The notes under the pieces were generated by a model. It saw only the letters and a program-made list of their open reading frames with translations. It was not told where the DNA came from and did no database searches. The position numbers and the translations under genes are program-made. Below are positions 36,379-45,008 of a stretch of 64,000 bases of DNA, piece after piece (position 1 is the stretch's first letter; every line of letters starts with the position of its first letter). The stretch lies in assembly GCF_003258605.2 (NCBI RefSeq), contig NZ_CP031264.1, forward strand, positions 2,914,001-2,978,000, in the 5' to 3' direction. The DNA comes from Peterkaempfera bronchialis. GTDB taxonomy: Bacteria > Actinomycetota > Actinomycetes > Streptomycetales > Streptomycetaceae.

Positions 36379-38166
36379 TCAGCCCGCCCGGCGGTGCGAA
36401 CGCGGGCCGCCGGACTGCGAACCACGGGCGCCGCGTGAGGAGCCGCCACGGGAGCGCTTCTCCACGTACATCAGCTCGTCGGCGGTGTGCAGGACCTCCT
36501 CGGGGGACATCCCGCACCCCGCCCAGCCGATGCCCAGGGAGACGCCGACCCGCATCGCCCGCCCGTCGATCCGCATCGGCGGGATGATGGCCATCCGCAG
36601 CCGCCCGGCGAGGTCCTTGGCCTCGTCGCGGCCGATGCCGTCGGCCAGCACCACGAACTCGTCACCGCCGAGCCGGGCCACCGTGTCGCCCTCGCGGACG
36701 GCGTGCTGGAGCCGCTGGGCGACCTCCACCAGGACCGCGTCGCCCGCGTTGTGGCCGAAGCGGTCGTTGATCGACTTGAAGCCGTCCAGGTCGCAGAAGA
36801 TCACCGCCAGGCCCTTGGCGGGGCCGCCGGAGTGCGGCCCGTCGGCGACCACGGCGTCCGGCACCACCGCGTGCACATGGTCGTAGCCGTAGTGCGGGTC
36901 GTAGGCGTTCAGGTCGTAGCCCTCCGGGGCGCCGTAGCCGTGCACCGCCAGATCCGCGCCGATGACGGCCTCGAACTCCGCGCCCGGGCCCAACCCGAGG
37001 GCGGCCCCCACGCTCTCGCCGAGCGAGACGCCCACCCCGCCGAGGGCGGCGCCGTGCGCCGCCGCCCCGCCGGGGCCCTGCGGCAGGCTGCACAGCCGCC
37101 GGCTCAGCCGGGTGCGCAGCTCGGCGCCGTTGGGCAGTCCGGTGAGCGCGTCATGGCTGGCCCGGTGGGCGAGTTGCAGTTCGTGGCGCTTGCGCTCCTC
37201 GATGTCCTCGACATGGGTGAGCAGGAAGCGCGGGCCCTCAGCGGCGTCCGCGACCACGGAGTTGCGCAGGCAGACCCAGAGGTAGTTGCCGTCTCTCCGG
37301 GAGAGTCTCAGCTCGGCCCGGCCGCCCTCGGCGCTGGTGCGCTCCAGCAGCCCCCGGTCCTCGGGGTGCACCAGGTCCGCGAAGCTCTGCCGGCGCAGCA
37401 CGGAGCGCGGTCGCCCCAGCAGCCGGCAGAGGGCGTCGTTGACCCGGGAGAGCTTGCCCCGCCCGAGGCCGTGCAGTTCGGTGATGGCCATGCCGCTGGG
37501 CGCGTACTCAAAGGCCTGCCGGAAACTCTCCTCGCTGGCCCGCAGGGCCTGCTGCTCCTTCTCCAGCCGGGCGAGGGCCCGCTGCATCTCCGCGCGTAGA
37601 CGTGCATTGCCGATGGCGATGGACGCCTGAAGAGAGAACATCTCCAGCGCCTCACGGGTCCAGGCGCCGGGCCGCTTGCCGTTGCGCGGCCGGTCCACGG
37701 AGAGGATGCCCAGCAGCTCCCCGCCGGGGCTGTACATGGGCGCCAGCAGCCCGTCGGCAGGGTGCCAGTCGGACTCGTCGAAGGGCAGCGGCCCGTCGCC
37801 GGTCCAGCTGGGGATGTCATGGCCGACGGCCCAGCCCCGGTCGTACGGGACGAAGCGCAGGGTGCCCCAGTGGTCGCCGACGTTGAGCAGCCGCTCCCAG
37901 GACTCGCGCGACCCGACCTGGCCGAGCAGCACGGAGGGGCCGCCGCACTCGGTCTCCTCCAACTCCCAGACGGCCGCGACCACCAGGTCGCCGTCCGGAC
38001 GCACCAGGCTGACGGCGGCGGCGTCGAAACCCATGCCGGTGACAGCGCCTTCGACCACGGCCTGGAGAGTCCCGGCCAGGCTCCGGGCAGCGTTCAGGTC
38101 CGCCACGACCCTGTGCAAGGTGCGCAGGGTCGCCAGGCGGACATACGGCTCCGACTCGGCTTCCAT
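36379..38166 (-). CDS. cdgB: GAF-PAS-GGDEF diguanylate cyclase, CdgB-like
   Basis: A 595-residue cytosolic protein predicted to make c-di-GMP. The GAF-like domain spans about residues 15-190, PAS/PAC about 205-330 (ESFRQAFEYAPSGMAITEL; LTHVEDIEERKRHELQ) and GGDEF about 335-565. The active site is an intact RLGGDEF near 495, with the inhibitory-site REGD five residues upstream. About 90 residues of Gly/Ala-rich and Tyr/His-rich sequence are inserted early in the cyclase domain. Domain order and location near nagA match S. coelicolor CdgB, a c-di-GMP synthase controlling development. A TGTGA-N6-TCACA palindrome lies upstream. Confidence 0.9.
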   Translation of the reverse strand: MEAESEPYVRLATLRTLHRVVADLNAARSLAGTLQAVVEGAVTGMGFDAAAVSLVRPDGDLVVAAVWELEETECGGPSVLLGQVGSRESWERLLNVGDHWGTLRFVPYDRGWAVGHDIPSWTGDGPLPFDESDWHPADGLLAPMYSPGGELLGILSVDRPRNGKRPGAWTREALEMFSLQASIAIGNARLRAEMQRALARLEKEQQALRASEESFRQAFEYAPSGMAITELHGLGRGKLSRVNDALCRLLGRPRSVLRRQSFADLVHPEDRGLLERTSAEGGRAELRLSRRDGNYLWVCLRNSVVADAAEGPRFLLTHVEDIEERKRHELQLAHRASHDALTGLPNGAELRTRLSRRLCSLPQGPGGAAAHGAALGGVGVSLGESVGAALGLGPGAEFEAVIGADLAVHGYGAPEGYDLNAYDPHYGYDHVHAVVPDAVVADGPHSGGPAKGLAVIFCDLDGFKSINDRFGHNAGDAVLVEVAQRLQHAVREGDTVARLGGDEFVVLADGIGRDEAKDLAGRLRMAIIPPMRIDGRAMRVGVSLGIGWAGCGMSPEEVLHTADELMYVEKRSRGGSSRGARGSQSGGPRSHRRAG

Positions 38167-38665
38167 GCGGGGTCTCCCCGAGTCCTCGACTGCTAGCGCC
38201 TTGGTTGGTTCTTGAATGGTTATCGTCCAATTGCCAGAAGAACTGAATCACAGGGAGCACATCGTTCGGCACGCTCGGTCAGCGAAAGACTGCCACTTGT
38301 GACCCAAATCACACAGCGAGTAGGCATGCATAACGAATACATCCGGACAACGTGTCCGCAGAACTGTGCAGTCAGGGCATCCCTCCCTTCGGTCATACCC
38401 TCCAAGACCTGAAGCCAACAGCCGCCGAGCAGACCCCTTGCCTTCACCTCCGAGAGTGAGCCCGGAGGCGGGGCCGCCCGTTCCGACCCGTGCGTCACGG
38501 ATTGCCCCCCGTCCGACCAAGGTCCCTCCCGGTCCTACGACCGGGGCCCGATGCGGTACTCCCCGGTGGCCGACTAGCGTGCGACAGGTGTTCAACGCCC
38601 CGCAGAGTGCCCAGGAAGCCCCACCCGCCGCCCCGGAGGATCCACGGACCCGCCATCCTGGAAGG
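38167..38665. other. ~500-bp regulatory spacer between cdgB and the flavin reductase
   Basis: AT content rises in 38200-38400, as expected of promoters. It contains the CRP-like palindrome at 38298-38313 and repeated short TCAC/GTGA segments. No gene is convincing. GTG codons at 38579 and 38588 could be upstream starts of the flavin reductase. Confidence 0.5.
38298..38313. promoter_or_regulatory. CRP-type (or BldD-like) palindrome upstream of cdgB
   Basis: TGTGACCCAAATCACA is a perfect TGTGA-N6-TCACA palindrome, 132-147 bp upstream of cdgB. Streptomyces Crp recognises GTG-N6-G-N-CAC-like sites, and BldD boxes also carry GTGA/TCAC arms; either could bind. Confidence 0.55.
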
Positions 38666-39214
38666 GTGACACAGCAGCCAGGAGACTCCCGCATCCGCAT
38701 GGACGCCCTGGAGGCGACCCCGGACGAGTTCCGGGCGGCCCTCTCCCGGCTGGCCGCCGGAGTGGTGCTGCTGGCCGCACACGACCCCGAGGACGGCCCC
38801 CACGGCTCCGACGTGGGGATGACCGCCACCGCCTTCCTGTCGGTCTCCCTGGAGCCGCCGCTGGTGCTGGTCTCGGTCCGCGAGGACTCCCGGATGGACG
38901 AGCTGCTCGGCCGCGTCGACCGCTGGGCGGTCTCGGTGCTGGACGACGGCCACCGCCATGTCGCCTCCCGGTTCGCCATGAAGGGGCGGCTCAGCGACCG
39001 CCTGCTCTTCGCCGACACCGCGCACCGGCGGGGCGAGGCCAGCGGCGCCCCGCTGATCGAAGGGGCGCTCGCCACCGTGGAGTGCGCCACCGAGCAGCGG
39101 ATAGCCGCCGGCGACCATACGCTGCTGATCGGCCGGGTGCTGTCCGCGCGGGTCCCCTCGCCCGACGCCCGGCCGCTGCTCTACTTCCGGGGCGGCTACC
39201 GCACCCTCGGCTGA
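38666..39214 (+). CDS. Flavin reductase-like FMN-binding protein
   Basis: About 182 residues from GTG 38666 (start uncertain; ATG 38699 or upstream GTGs are possible). FMN-binding split-barrel: DEFRAALSRLAAGVVLLAAH, VGMTATAFLSVSLEPPLVLV near residue 55, SRMDELLGRVDRWAVSVL and the C-terminal RPLLYFRGGYRTLG. The family supplies reduced flavin to two-component monooxygenases or reduces small substrates. No monooxygenase is adjacent. Confidence 0.85.
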   Translation: MTQQPGDSRIRMDALEATPDEFRAALSRLAAGVVLLAAHDPEDGPHGSDVGMTATAFLSVSLEPPLVLVSVREDSRMDELLGRVDRWAVSVLDDGHRHVASRFAMKGRLSDRLLFADTAHRRGEASGAPLIEGALATVECATEQRIAAGDHTLLIGRVLSARVPSPDARPLLYFRGGYRTLG

Positions 39215-39265
39215 GCCTCGCCCTCGCCCTCGGCGTGAACCGCACGCGCGGGCGGGCCCGGCGGG

Positions 39266-39706
39266 CTACCCGTCCCAGCCGCCCGCGCCACGGCCCCGGC
39301 CGCGCTTCAGCTCGGAGCGCCGCCGCTTGTTCTCCAGCCGCCGCTCCACCATGCCCCGGCTGGGCCGGGTGGCCCGCCGTGCCTTGGGCGGCGGCGCCGT
39401 CGCCTGCGCCAGCAGCGCCCCCAGCCTGGCTGCCGCCGCCTCCCGGTTGCGCCACTGCGAGCGGTGCTCGGAGGCCCGTACGACGATGAACCGGCCGTCC
39501 AGCAGCCGCCCGGCCAGCCGGGCCAGCGCCCGGTCCTTGAGCACCGGGGGAAGGGCCTCCGAGGCGGCGAGGTCCCAGCGGAGCTCGACCTGGCTGTCGG
39601 AGGTGTTGACATGCTGCCCGCCGGGACCGGACGAGCGGGAGAAGCGCCACTGGAGCTCGGCGTCGGGGATGACCACCGAACCCCGGACGCGGATGGGCTC
39701 AGGCAT
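39266..39706 (-). CDS. arfB: Peptidyl-tRNA hydrolase ArfB (class I release factor-like)
   Basis: A 146-residue ribosome-rescue factor. The catalytic loop SGPGGQHVNTSDSQVELRW carries the GGQ motif near residue 27. The C-terminus is very basic (ENKRRRSELKRGRGRG), the tail that enters the empty mRNA channel of stalled ribosomes. Length matches ArfB/YaeJ. It is convergent with the flavin reductase gene. Confidence 0.93.
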   Translation of the reverse strand: MPEPIRVRGSVVIPDAELQWRFSRSSGPGGQHVNTSDSQVELRWDLAASEALPPVLKDRALARLAGRLLDGRFIVVRASEHRSQWRNREAAAARLGALLAQATAPPPKARRATRPSRGMVERRLENKRRRSELKRGRGRGAGGWDG

Positions 39707-39719
39707 GCACCCATGATCC

Positions 39720-40040
39720 CGCGCCCACCGCCTCCGGTCACCCGGTTATCCCCGGGCCGCCCGGCCACCTCCCCCAGCCGTCCCCGGCCGTCCCCGGCCG
39801 CCCCTCCCCCGCCGTCCCGGACAGTCCCCAACTCCCACCGTCCCCGGCCTCCGCCGACCCACCCCCACCGTCCCACGCGCTATCCCTCCCCCACCATCCA
39901 AGTCCGCCCCAGACCCCCACCCCCGCCGTCCCGGGCCGCCCCCAACCCACCCGCCGTCCCGGACCGTCCCCAACTCCCACCCCCACCGCCCCAGTCCCCC
40001 ACCCCATCCCCACCACCCCGGTCCGCCCCCGGGGCCGGTG
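39720..40040. repeat. C-rich degenerate tandem repeat tract
   Basis: About 320 bp with very strong strand asymmetry: the plus strand is nearly all C, with degenerate units such as CCGTCCCGG and TCCCCAACTCCCACC. No reading frame has coding bias. Runs of CCC every few bases make G-quadruplex formation on the minus strand possible. The rest of 39707-40075 holds only the start-proximal region of the next gene. Confidence 0.7.
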
Positions 40041-40075
40041 GCCGGAGGACGGCGGCGGCCCGCGAGAATGGACGG

Positions 40076-40561
40076 GTGATCGACCTCGGCTATTCGCTGT
40101 CGCCCCGCTTCCCCGACCCCCCGCAGACCGACTACCGCAGCGCGGACATCCGCGCCCTGCGGCGCGACCTCTTCTGCGGCGACGTCCATCTGGAGGCGGA
40201 CGGCCAGGACCTCTCCACCGCCTGGGGATGGGTCCCCGTGCTCGACTTCGCCTGGGCGCTGTGCGACATCGCCGAGCAACTGGACCGCGACCCGGCGGGC
40301 AGCCGCGCGTCGACCGTGCAGACCGCCGAACTGGACTTCACCGACTCCGCCGATCTGCTGCACTTCGCCCGCCGATTCGGCTGGGTGGAGATCCGCGCGG
40401 ACTGGATCGACGGCCCGCCCGCCGCCGTACGCCACGCCGAACTGCGCAGGGAGGCCCGCGACTTCCTCCAGGACGTACTGGCCGACCTCGTCGACATGCA
40501 CCCGGACCTGGCTGGAAACCCCGCCGTCTGGACGCTTCAGTCCCGCTTTCCCCGGATCTGA
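40076..40561 (+). CDS. Conserved hypothetical protein
   Basis: A 161-residue soluble protein from GTG 40076, without a recognised domain. Features are an acidic, aromatic core (WGWVPVLDFAWALCDIAEQL, FARRFGWVEIRADWIDG) and a C-terminal helix EARDFLQDVLADLVDMHPDL. The start is supported by GTGATCGACCTCGGCTA beginning a plausible strand and by the end of the C-rich tract just upstream. Function unknown. Confidence 0.65.
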   Translation: MIDLGYSLSPRFPDPPQTDYRSADIRALRRDLFCGDVHLEADGQDLSTAWGWVPVLDFAWALCDIAEQLDRDPAGSRASTVQTAELDFTDSADLLHFARRFGWVEIRADWIDGPPAAVRHAELRREARDFLQDVLADLVDMHPDLAGNPAVWTLQSRFPRI

Positions 40562-40693
40562 CCCGCCGTTGCGGAACCACCCCGCCCCTTTACCGCGTTA
40601 TTGCCATCGGTATCGCGATCGGCGGTAGCGTCGGGCAGCACGAGCCCGGCCCTCGCACGGCTGCGGAACGACGACGAAGGGACACCACCCACC

Positions 40694-41269
40694 ATGCCTG
40701 TGAGCCTTTCCAAGGGCGGCAACGTCTCGCTGACCAAGGAAGCCCCGGGACTGACCGCTGTCACCGTGGGCCTGGGCTGGGACCTGCGCACCACGACCGG
40801 CACCGACTTCGACCTCGACGCCAGCGCCATCGTGCTCAACGGCTCCGGCAAGGTGGTCTCCGACGGCCACTTCGTCTTCTTCAACAACCGTCAGACGCCG
40901 GACGGCACCGTCGTCCACACCGGTGACAACCGCACCGGCGAGGGCGAGGGCGACGACGAGCAGATCAACGTCAACCTGGCCGGGCTGCCCGCCGAGGTCG
41001 AGCGGATCACCTTCCCGGTCTCCATCTACGACGCCGAGAACCGGGGCCAGAGCTTCGGCCAGGTCCGCAACGCCTACATCCGGGTGCTGAACGCCGCCGG
41101 CGGCGCCGAGATCGCCCGTTACGACCTCTCCGAGGACGCCGCCACCGAGACCGCCATGGTCTTCGGCGAGCTCTACCGCAACGGCGCCGAGTGGAAGTTC
41201 CGCGCCATCGGCCAGGGCTACGCCTCCGGCCTCAGCGGCATCGCGCAGGACTTCGGGGTCAACGTCTGA
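40694..41269 (+). CDS. terD: TerD-family calcium-binding stress protein
   Basis: A 191-residue single TerD domain. The start MPVSLSKGGNVSLTKEAPGL is the classic TerD/CABP opening, with GAAGGGA upstream. Calcium-binding acidic motifs include GTDFDLDASAIVL near residue 37 and GEGDDEQINVNL near 85; FVFFNNRQTPDG is the family signature. TerD proteins take part in tellurite, envelope and possibly phage stress responses. It is isolated here; a second TerD domain is fused to a nuclease at 60184-62292. Confidence 0.93.
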   Translation: MPVSLSKGGNVSLTKEAPGLTAVTVGLGWDLRTTTGTDFDLDASAIVLNGSGKVVSDGHFVFFNNRQTPDGTVVHTGDNRTGEGEGDDEQINVNLAGLPAEVERITFPVSIYDAENRGQSFGQVRNAYIRVLNAAGGAEIARYDLSEDAATETAMVFGELYRNGAEWKFRAIGQGYASGLSGIAQDFGVNV

Positions 41270-41288
41270 CCCGCTCGGCAGTCCCTCC

Positions 41289-41320
41289 GCAGGGCAGCCG
41301 CCCGGAGGCTGCTGCCCTGC
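41289..41320 (+). terminator. Terminator after terD
   Basis: A perfect 10-bp stem GCAGGGCAGC and GCTGCCCTGC, 20 bp past the terD stop. Confidence 0.75.
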
Positions 41321-41334
41321 GAGGTGGCGAGGCG

Positions 41335-42132
41335 TCAGGCGGATTCTCCGGCCGTCCGATCCGCCGCTGCCACCACGGCGCCGAGCGGCAGCGGCCGTAC
41401 CGTGACCGCAGGCGCGTCGCCGTGCAGCAGCGCCACTGCGGCCACGCTGCCGACGGGAGCCGGTACCGGCGCGAGCGTCCAGCCGCCGAGCGACGGCGGC
41501 GCGGGGTCGCCGTACTGCGGACCGAGGCCGACCCGCATCGTGGCCGGGTCGATGCCCAGGCCCGTCCCGATCCCCTTGAGGTACGCCTCCTTCCGCACCC
41601 AGCAGTGCAGAAACGCCTCGGCCCGCCGTTCCTCCGGCAGCAGCGCCAGCGCGTGGCGCTCCATGGGATGCAGCGCGCCGGCCAGTTCCGCGCCCGACGC
41701 CCCGGCGGGGGAGGTCTCCACATCCACACCCACGGGTTCGGCGGCGACGGCGCACAGGGCGACCGTGCCCGAGTGGGAGAGCGAGAAGTGCAGGGCCGGT
41801 TCGGCCGCCACCTCGGGTCTGCCGTGCAGGGCGCCGCAGAGCGGGCACGGGGCGCGGCGCAGGTCGACGGCCGCGGGCGGCACGCCCAGGCAGGCCCCCA
41901 GGAGCAGGCGCAGCCCCACATGGGCGACCAGGTAGAGGTTGCGGTCGGCGGCCCGGACGAAGGAGGCGGCGCGCTGCTGCTCCTCCGGCGCGAGGATGGC
42001 GGCCAGCCGCTCGGCGGCATGGGCTTCGCCGGGTCCGGCCGCGTCGAGCAGCCATACCTCCACCGCCCCGGCAACGGGCCGGTGGCCGACTCGGGGAAGC
42101 AGGGCGCCCCCGGCCGTCATGTCCTGCTGCAT
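41335..42132 (-). CDS. 4'-phosphopantetheinyl transferase, Sfp type
   Basis: A 265-residue enzyme that activates carrier proteins of fatty-acid, PKS or NRPS systems. The ATG at 42132 was chosen for the GGAGG upstream. Sfp-type motifs: FSLSHSGTVALCAV near residue 115, VGVDVETS near 130 and WVRKEAYLKGIG near 180 (WxxKEA). No carrier-protein synthase is in the window, so it probably serves clusters elsewhere. Confidence 0.88.
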   Translation of the reverse strand: MQQDMTAGGALLPRVGHRPVAGAVEVWLLDAAGPGEAHAAERLAAILAPEEQQRAASFVRAADRNLYLVAHVGLRLLLGACLGVPPAAVDLRRAPCPLCGALHGRPEVAAEPALHFSLSHSGTVALCAVAAEPVGVDVETSPAGASGAELAGALHPMERHALALLPEERRAEAFLHCWVRKEAYLKGIGTGLGIDPATMRVGLGPQYGDPAPPSLGGWTLAPVPAPVGSVAAVALLHGDAPAVTVRPLPLGAVVAAADRTAGESA

Positions 42133-42231
42133 GTGAAGACGCGCCTCCGTCCAGGGCGGCTGGGGTCGGCCGATCGCTGCGCACCCTAGCCGCAACCCCG
42201 CCGGACCCGGTAGCCGCGCCCCGGTGGCGCC

Positions 42232-42912
42232 TCAGCCCAGGAAGCGGTGCAGCGGCACCGCCTCGGTCAGCAGCATGGTCACCCGGTGTGCCAGGCGCTG
42301 CCATGCCTCCTCCTGCTCGGCGGTGAGCCGGATGTCGTCGCCGTCCGACGCGCGCAGGGCACGGGCCAGCTCGGCGGTGTCGGCGTCCGGCACCAGGTCG
42401 ACGGCGGCCAGCGACCTGGCCAGCGCGCCGACCAGCGCGGCCGGGGTCTCCCCGGTGGCCTCCGCCAGCCGGCCCAGCAGCCGCGTGAGCCCACCCCCGG
42501 CGGCGGCCGGGGCGGCGAGGGCCGCCGAGAGCTCCCGTAGCGCCGCATAGAGCAGGTCCACATCGGCGGCCGGCAGTCGCACCAGGCGGAGCCCGGCGTG
42601 CTCCCACCGCCCGTTCGGCGCCCACACCCGGGGACCGCGAACCTCCGCCCCGGACACGGCCGCCCGCAGCCGCCGCAGCGCCGCCAGGGCACCGGCCCGG
42701 TCCGCCAGCACCCCCGGCAGCACCTCTGGCAGCACCCCCGGCACCGTCCCCGGCAGCACCTCGGCCGACGCCGGCGCCGCCGCACCGGCGTCGGCCGTGC
42801 CCAGCCCGGCGAGCGGCGCCAGCAGGCGCGTCTCGACCAGGTCGAGCTGGCCTGTCAGCTCTCCGTCCACCACGACCAGGCGCTCCACGGCGCCCCGCTC
42901 CACCTCCGGCAT
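42232..42912 (-). CDS. Hypothetical protein
   Basis: A 226-residue, Ala/Leu/Val-rich soluble protein. An internal LPGTVPGVLPEVLPGVL repeat near residue 45 reflects a short DNA repeat. A helical C-terminal part includes SDGDDIRLTAEQEEAWQRLA. No domain recognised. Start at ATG 42912 rather than upstream frames without coding bias. Codon use supports a real gene. It may be cotranscribed with the sigma-partner gene, which ends 61 bp upstream. Confidence 0.6.
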   Translation of the reverse strand: MPEVERGAVERLVVVDGELTGQLDLVETRLLAPLAGLGTADAGAAAPASAEVLPGTVPGVLPEVLPGVLADRAGALAALRRLRAAVSGAEVRGPRVWAPNGRWEHAGLRLVRLPAADVDLLYAALRELSAALAAPAAAGGGLTRLLGRLAEATGETPAALVGALARSLAAVDLVPDADTAELARALRASDGDDIRLTAEQEEAWQRLAHRVTMLLTEAVPLHRFLG

Positions 42913-42973
42913 GCCCCCACTGTGCCAGCCGCCTCTGACACTCCCGTGGTGGCCCGGCACGAGGGGCCGGTCG

Positions 42974-44239
42974 TCACTTCCCCCAGGCACCGTCCAGGGC
43001 GATCGCCTTGAGCCGGTCCACCGGGATCGCGGGCGTCTCCCGGGTGGCGGCCACGCCATAGGACGCGGCGTTGAGCTCCATCACGACGACCCGCAGGCCG
43101 TCCGGCCGGAAGGTGTCGGCCACCCACTGGACCGCGCCGCTCCCGCCCTTCTCGGAGCCTTCCTGCCGGATCGTGTAGCGGGTGCCGTCCGGCGTGGTGC
43201 CACCGCCCGCATACCGCTCCGCGAAGTCAGCGTCGTCCGGCTGCCACCGCTGGACATTGACCTCCACCAGGGTCCTGCCGTGCCCGTCGTCCACGGTCAG
43301 CATCGCGTAGCCGGTCTCCTGGCCGCCCTCGCCGGAGACCTTGAGACCGGCCGGGAGCAGCTGCTTCAGCGTGGTCAGGATCTCCTGCTTGGTCGGCTCG
43401 GCGGGGCTGCGCGGGGGCGTGGTGGGGGCGCTGTCCGTGCTCGGGAACGCCTTGAACACCCGGTCCCAGACGCCCGAGGTGACCAGCCGGGTCATCTGCG
43501 CGGTCGTCAGCGGCGGTGCCGGTCGGGAGGCCGGGACGCCCTTCTCCGCAGGGGCGTTCCACTCCGAGAAGGCGATCTGGCGGCCGTCCTCGGCGGTCAG
43601 GGTGGCGGTCCACAGCTTGGTGCCGTCCGGCTGGGCGGCGTACTCGTACCCCTTGTCCACCACCAGCACCAGGCCACCGGGCAGCAGGGTCCGGGTGCAC
43701 TGGTCGTAGGGGTTGTGCGCCTTGTCGGGGCAGGACACGTCGTCATCGGAGACGGGAGTGGGCTGCCGGTTCAGGAGGACCGCCACCTGGGCCGCGCCCT
43801 GTCCGTCGTCGAACACCGCCTGGGCGGACGCCCCCAAGGGCGTCTTCTGGTCGCTGCTCACCCCGCGCCCGGACGTCTCGGACACCTTTCCCTTCGGGAG
43901 CAGCCCACGGAGCAGGCGGACCATCTCCTTGTCGGAGACCGAACGGCCGGCCGGGCGAGAGGGCGTCGAAGCCGCCGCCTGCACGGAGGAGGCCACCGCC
44001 GTGGGCGCACTCGCGGGGCTGCCGGACGACATCAGGCCCGGGACGACCGCGCCGCCGACGCCCACCAGGGCGAGCGCGGTCACCCCGCCCGCGATCCCCG
44101 CTCTGCGCCGCCGCCGGATTCGGCGGCCACGGGCGACGCCCGCCGAGACCAAGGCGTGGCTGTCCGCCTGGAATGCGTCTCCGGTGCGACGCAGGGCCTG
44201 ACCGAGTTCATCCTCGAAGGAGGAGCCGTCCATGGGCAT
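42974..44239 (-). CDS. Membrane protein, probable partner of the SigE-family sigma factor
   Basis: About 421 residues from ATG 44239 (44233 is possible). A cytoplasmic N-terminus of about 45 residues (SSFEDELGQALRRTGDAFQA) is followed by an Arg-rich stop (RGRRIRRRRRAG), one helix (GIAGGVTALALVGVGGAVV) and a large extracellular part with two related halves, each with an ERLL/QLLP-like segment and a VEVNV or VAVLLN strand. A membrane protein directly downstream of a SigE-family gene is the usual arrangement for a putative regulator. No zinc anti-sigma motif is present. Confidence 0.75.
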   Translation of the reverse strand: MPMDGSSFEDELGQALRRTGDAFQADSHALVSAGVARGRRIRRRRRAGIAGGVTALALVGVGGAVVPGLMSSGSPASAPTAVASSVQAAASTPSRPAGRSVSDKEMVRLLRGLLPKGKVSETSGRGVSSDQKTPLGASAQAVFDDGQGAAQVAVLLNRQPTPVSDDDVSCPDKAHNPYDQCTRTLLPGGLVLVVDKGYEYAAQPDGTKLWTATLTAEDGRQIAFSEWNAPAEKGVPASRPAPPLTTAQMTRLVTSGVWDRVFKAFPSTDSAPTTPPRSPAEPTKQEILTTLKQLLPAGLKVSGEGGQETGYAMLTVDDGHGRTLVEVNVQRWQPDDADFAERYAGGGTTPDGTRYTIRQEGSEKGGSGAVQWVADTFRPDGLRVVVMELNAASYGVAATRETPAIPVDRLKAIALDGAWGK

Positions 44240-44325
44240 GATGAACCGCCGTTTCGTCAATCGGGGCCGGGGAGAGAGAACTTCGGGTCAGCGGTGCGCG
44301 GGGGGTTGCGTGGGGCGCGCGGAGG

Positions 44326-44829
44326 TCAGCGGCCGGCGAACTCGGCCAGGCTGCCGCCGAGGAGGGTACGGAGCCTGCCCAGGGCGCGGGTGCTGCGGGT
44401 GCGGACCGCGGACGAGCTGGCGCGCAGCGCCTCCGAGGTCTCCTCGATGGAGCGGTCCTCCCAGTAGCGCAGGATCAGCACCGCGCGGTCGCGGGGGGAG
44501 AGCCGGGAGAGGGCGTCCAGCAGGGCCAGCCGCAGTGCCGCGTCCCCCTCGGCCGCTGCTGCCTCCGGCAGGGTGCTCACCGGGCGCTCCCCGCTGCTGC
44601 GCCGCCGCTGATGGGAGAGGAAGGTCCGCACCAGGACGGTCTGCGCATAGGCGGCCGGGTTGTCGATCCGGGAGATCCTGCGCCAGACCACGTACATCCG
44701 GCCGAGGGTCTCCTGGACCAGGTCCTCGGCGAGGTGGGTGTCACCGCCGGTGAGCAGGCACGCCGACCTGAAGAGGTGACCGGTACGGGTCGATGCGAAC
44801 TCCAGGAAGTCCGCTGCCTTGCCTGCCAT
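44326..44829 (-). CDS. SigE-family ECF RNA polymerase sigma factor
   Basis: A 167-residue ECF sigma factor. Region 2 is FASTRTGHLFRSACLLTGGD, then AEDLVQETLGRMYVVWRRI near residues 15-55; region 4 is LSPRDRAVLILRYWEDRSIEE, then SEALRASSSAVRTRSTRALG near 115-155. The ATG at 44829 opens the family start. The downstream membrane protein 86 bp away may control it. Target promoters are unknown. Confidence 0.92.
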   Translation of the reverse strand: MAGKAADFLEFASTRTGHLFRSACLLTGGDTHLAEDLVQETLGRMYVVWRRISRIDNPAAYAQTVLVRTFLSHQRRRSSGERPVSTLPEAAAAEGDAALRLALLDALSRLSPRDRAVLILRYWEDRSIEETSEALRASSSAVRTRSTRALGRLRTLLGGSLAEFAGR

Positions 44830-44968
44830 CAGGTCTCCCCCCGTCGGTGCGTACACCTCATTGACGCGCTGGGGTACCCGTTGTGTGACAGATGAATTCT
44901 GTGGACATCCTCATCCGGTCCGCAGACGGCCCGGGGGAGCCCGCAGGCAGGCCGCAGGCAGGCCGCAG

Positions 44969-45004
44969 CCCCGCGACACCGGGGGGAACCCGGTGTGTGC
45001 GGGG
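44969..45004 (-). terminator. Terminator after the polyprenyl transferase gene
   Basis: CCCCGCGACACCGGG and CCCGGTGTGTGCGGGG form a stem with one interruption just past the stop. The flanking 44940-44968 holds a short GCAGGCAGGCC tandem repeat. Confidence 0.75.
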
Positions 45005-45008
45005 CAGG

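Noticed and set aside
41335-42132. Secondary-metabolite cluster around the phosphopantetheinyl transferase and SARP gene
   Set aside because: No PKS, NRPS, terpene cyclase or tailoring genes adjoin either gene; the prenyltransferase at 45009 is better explained as encapsulin cargo.
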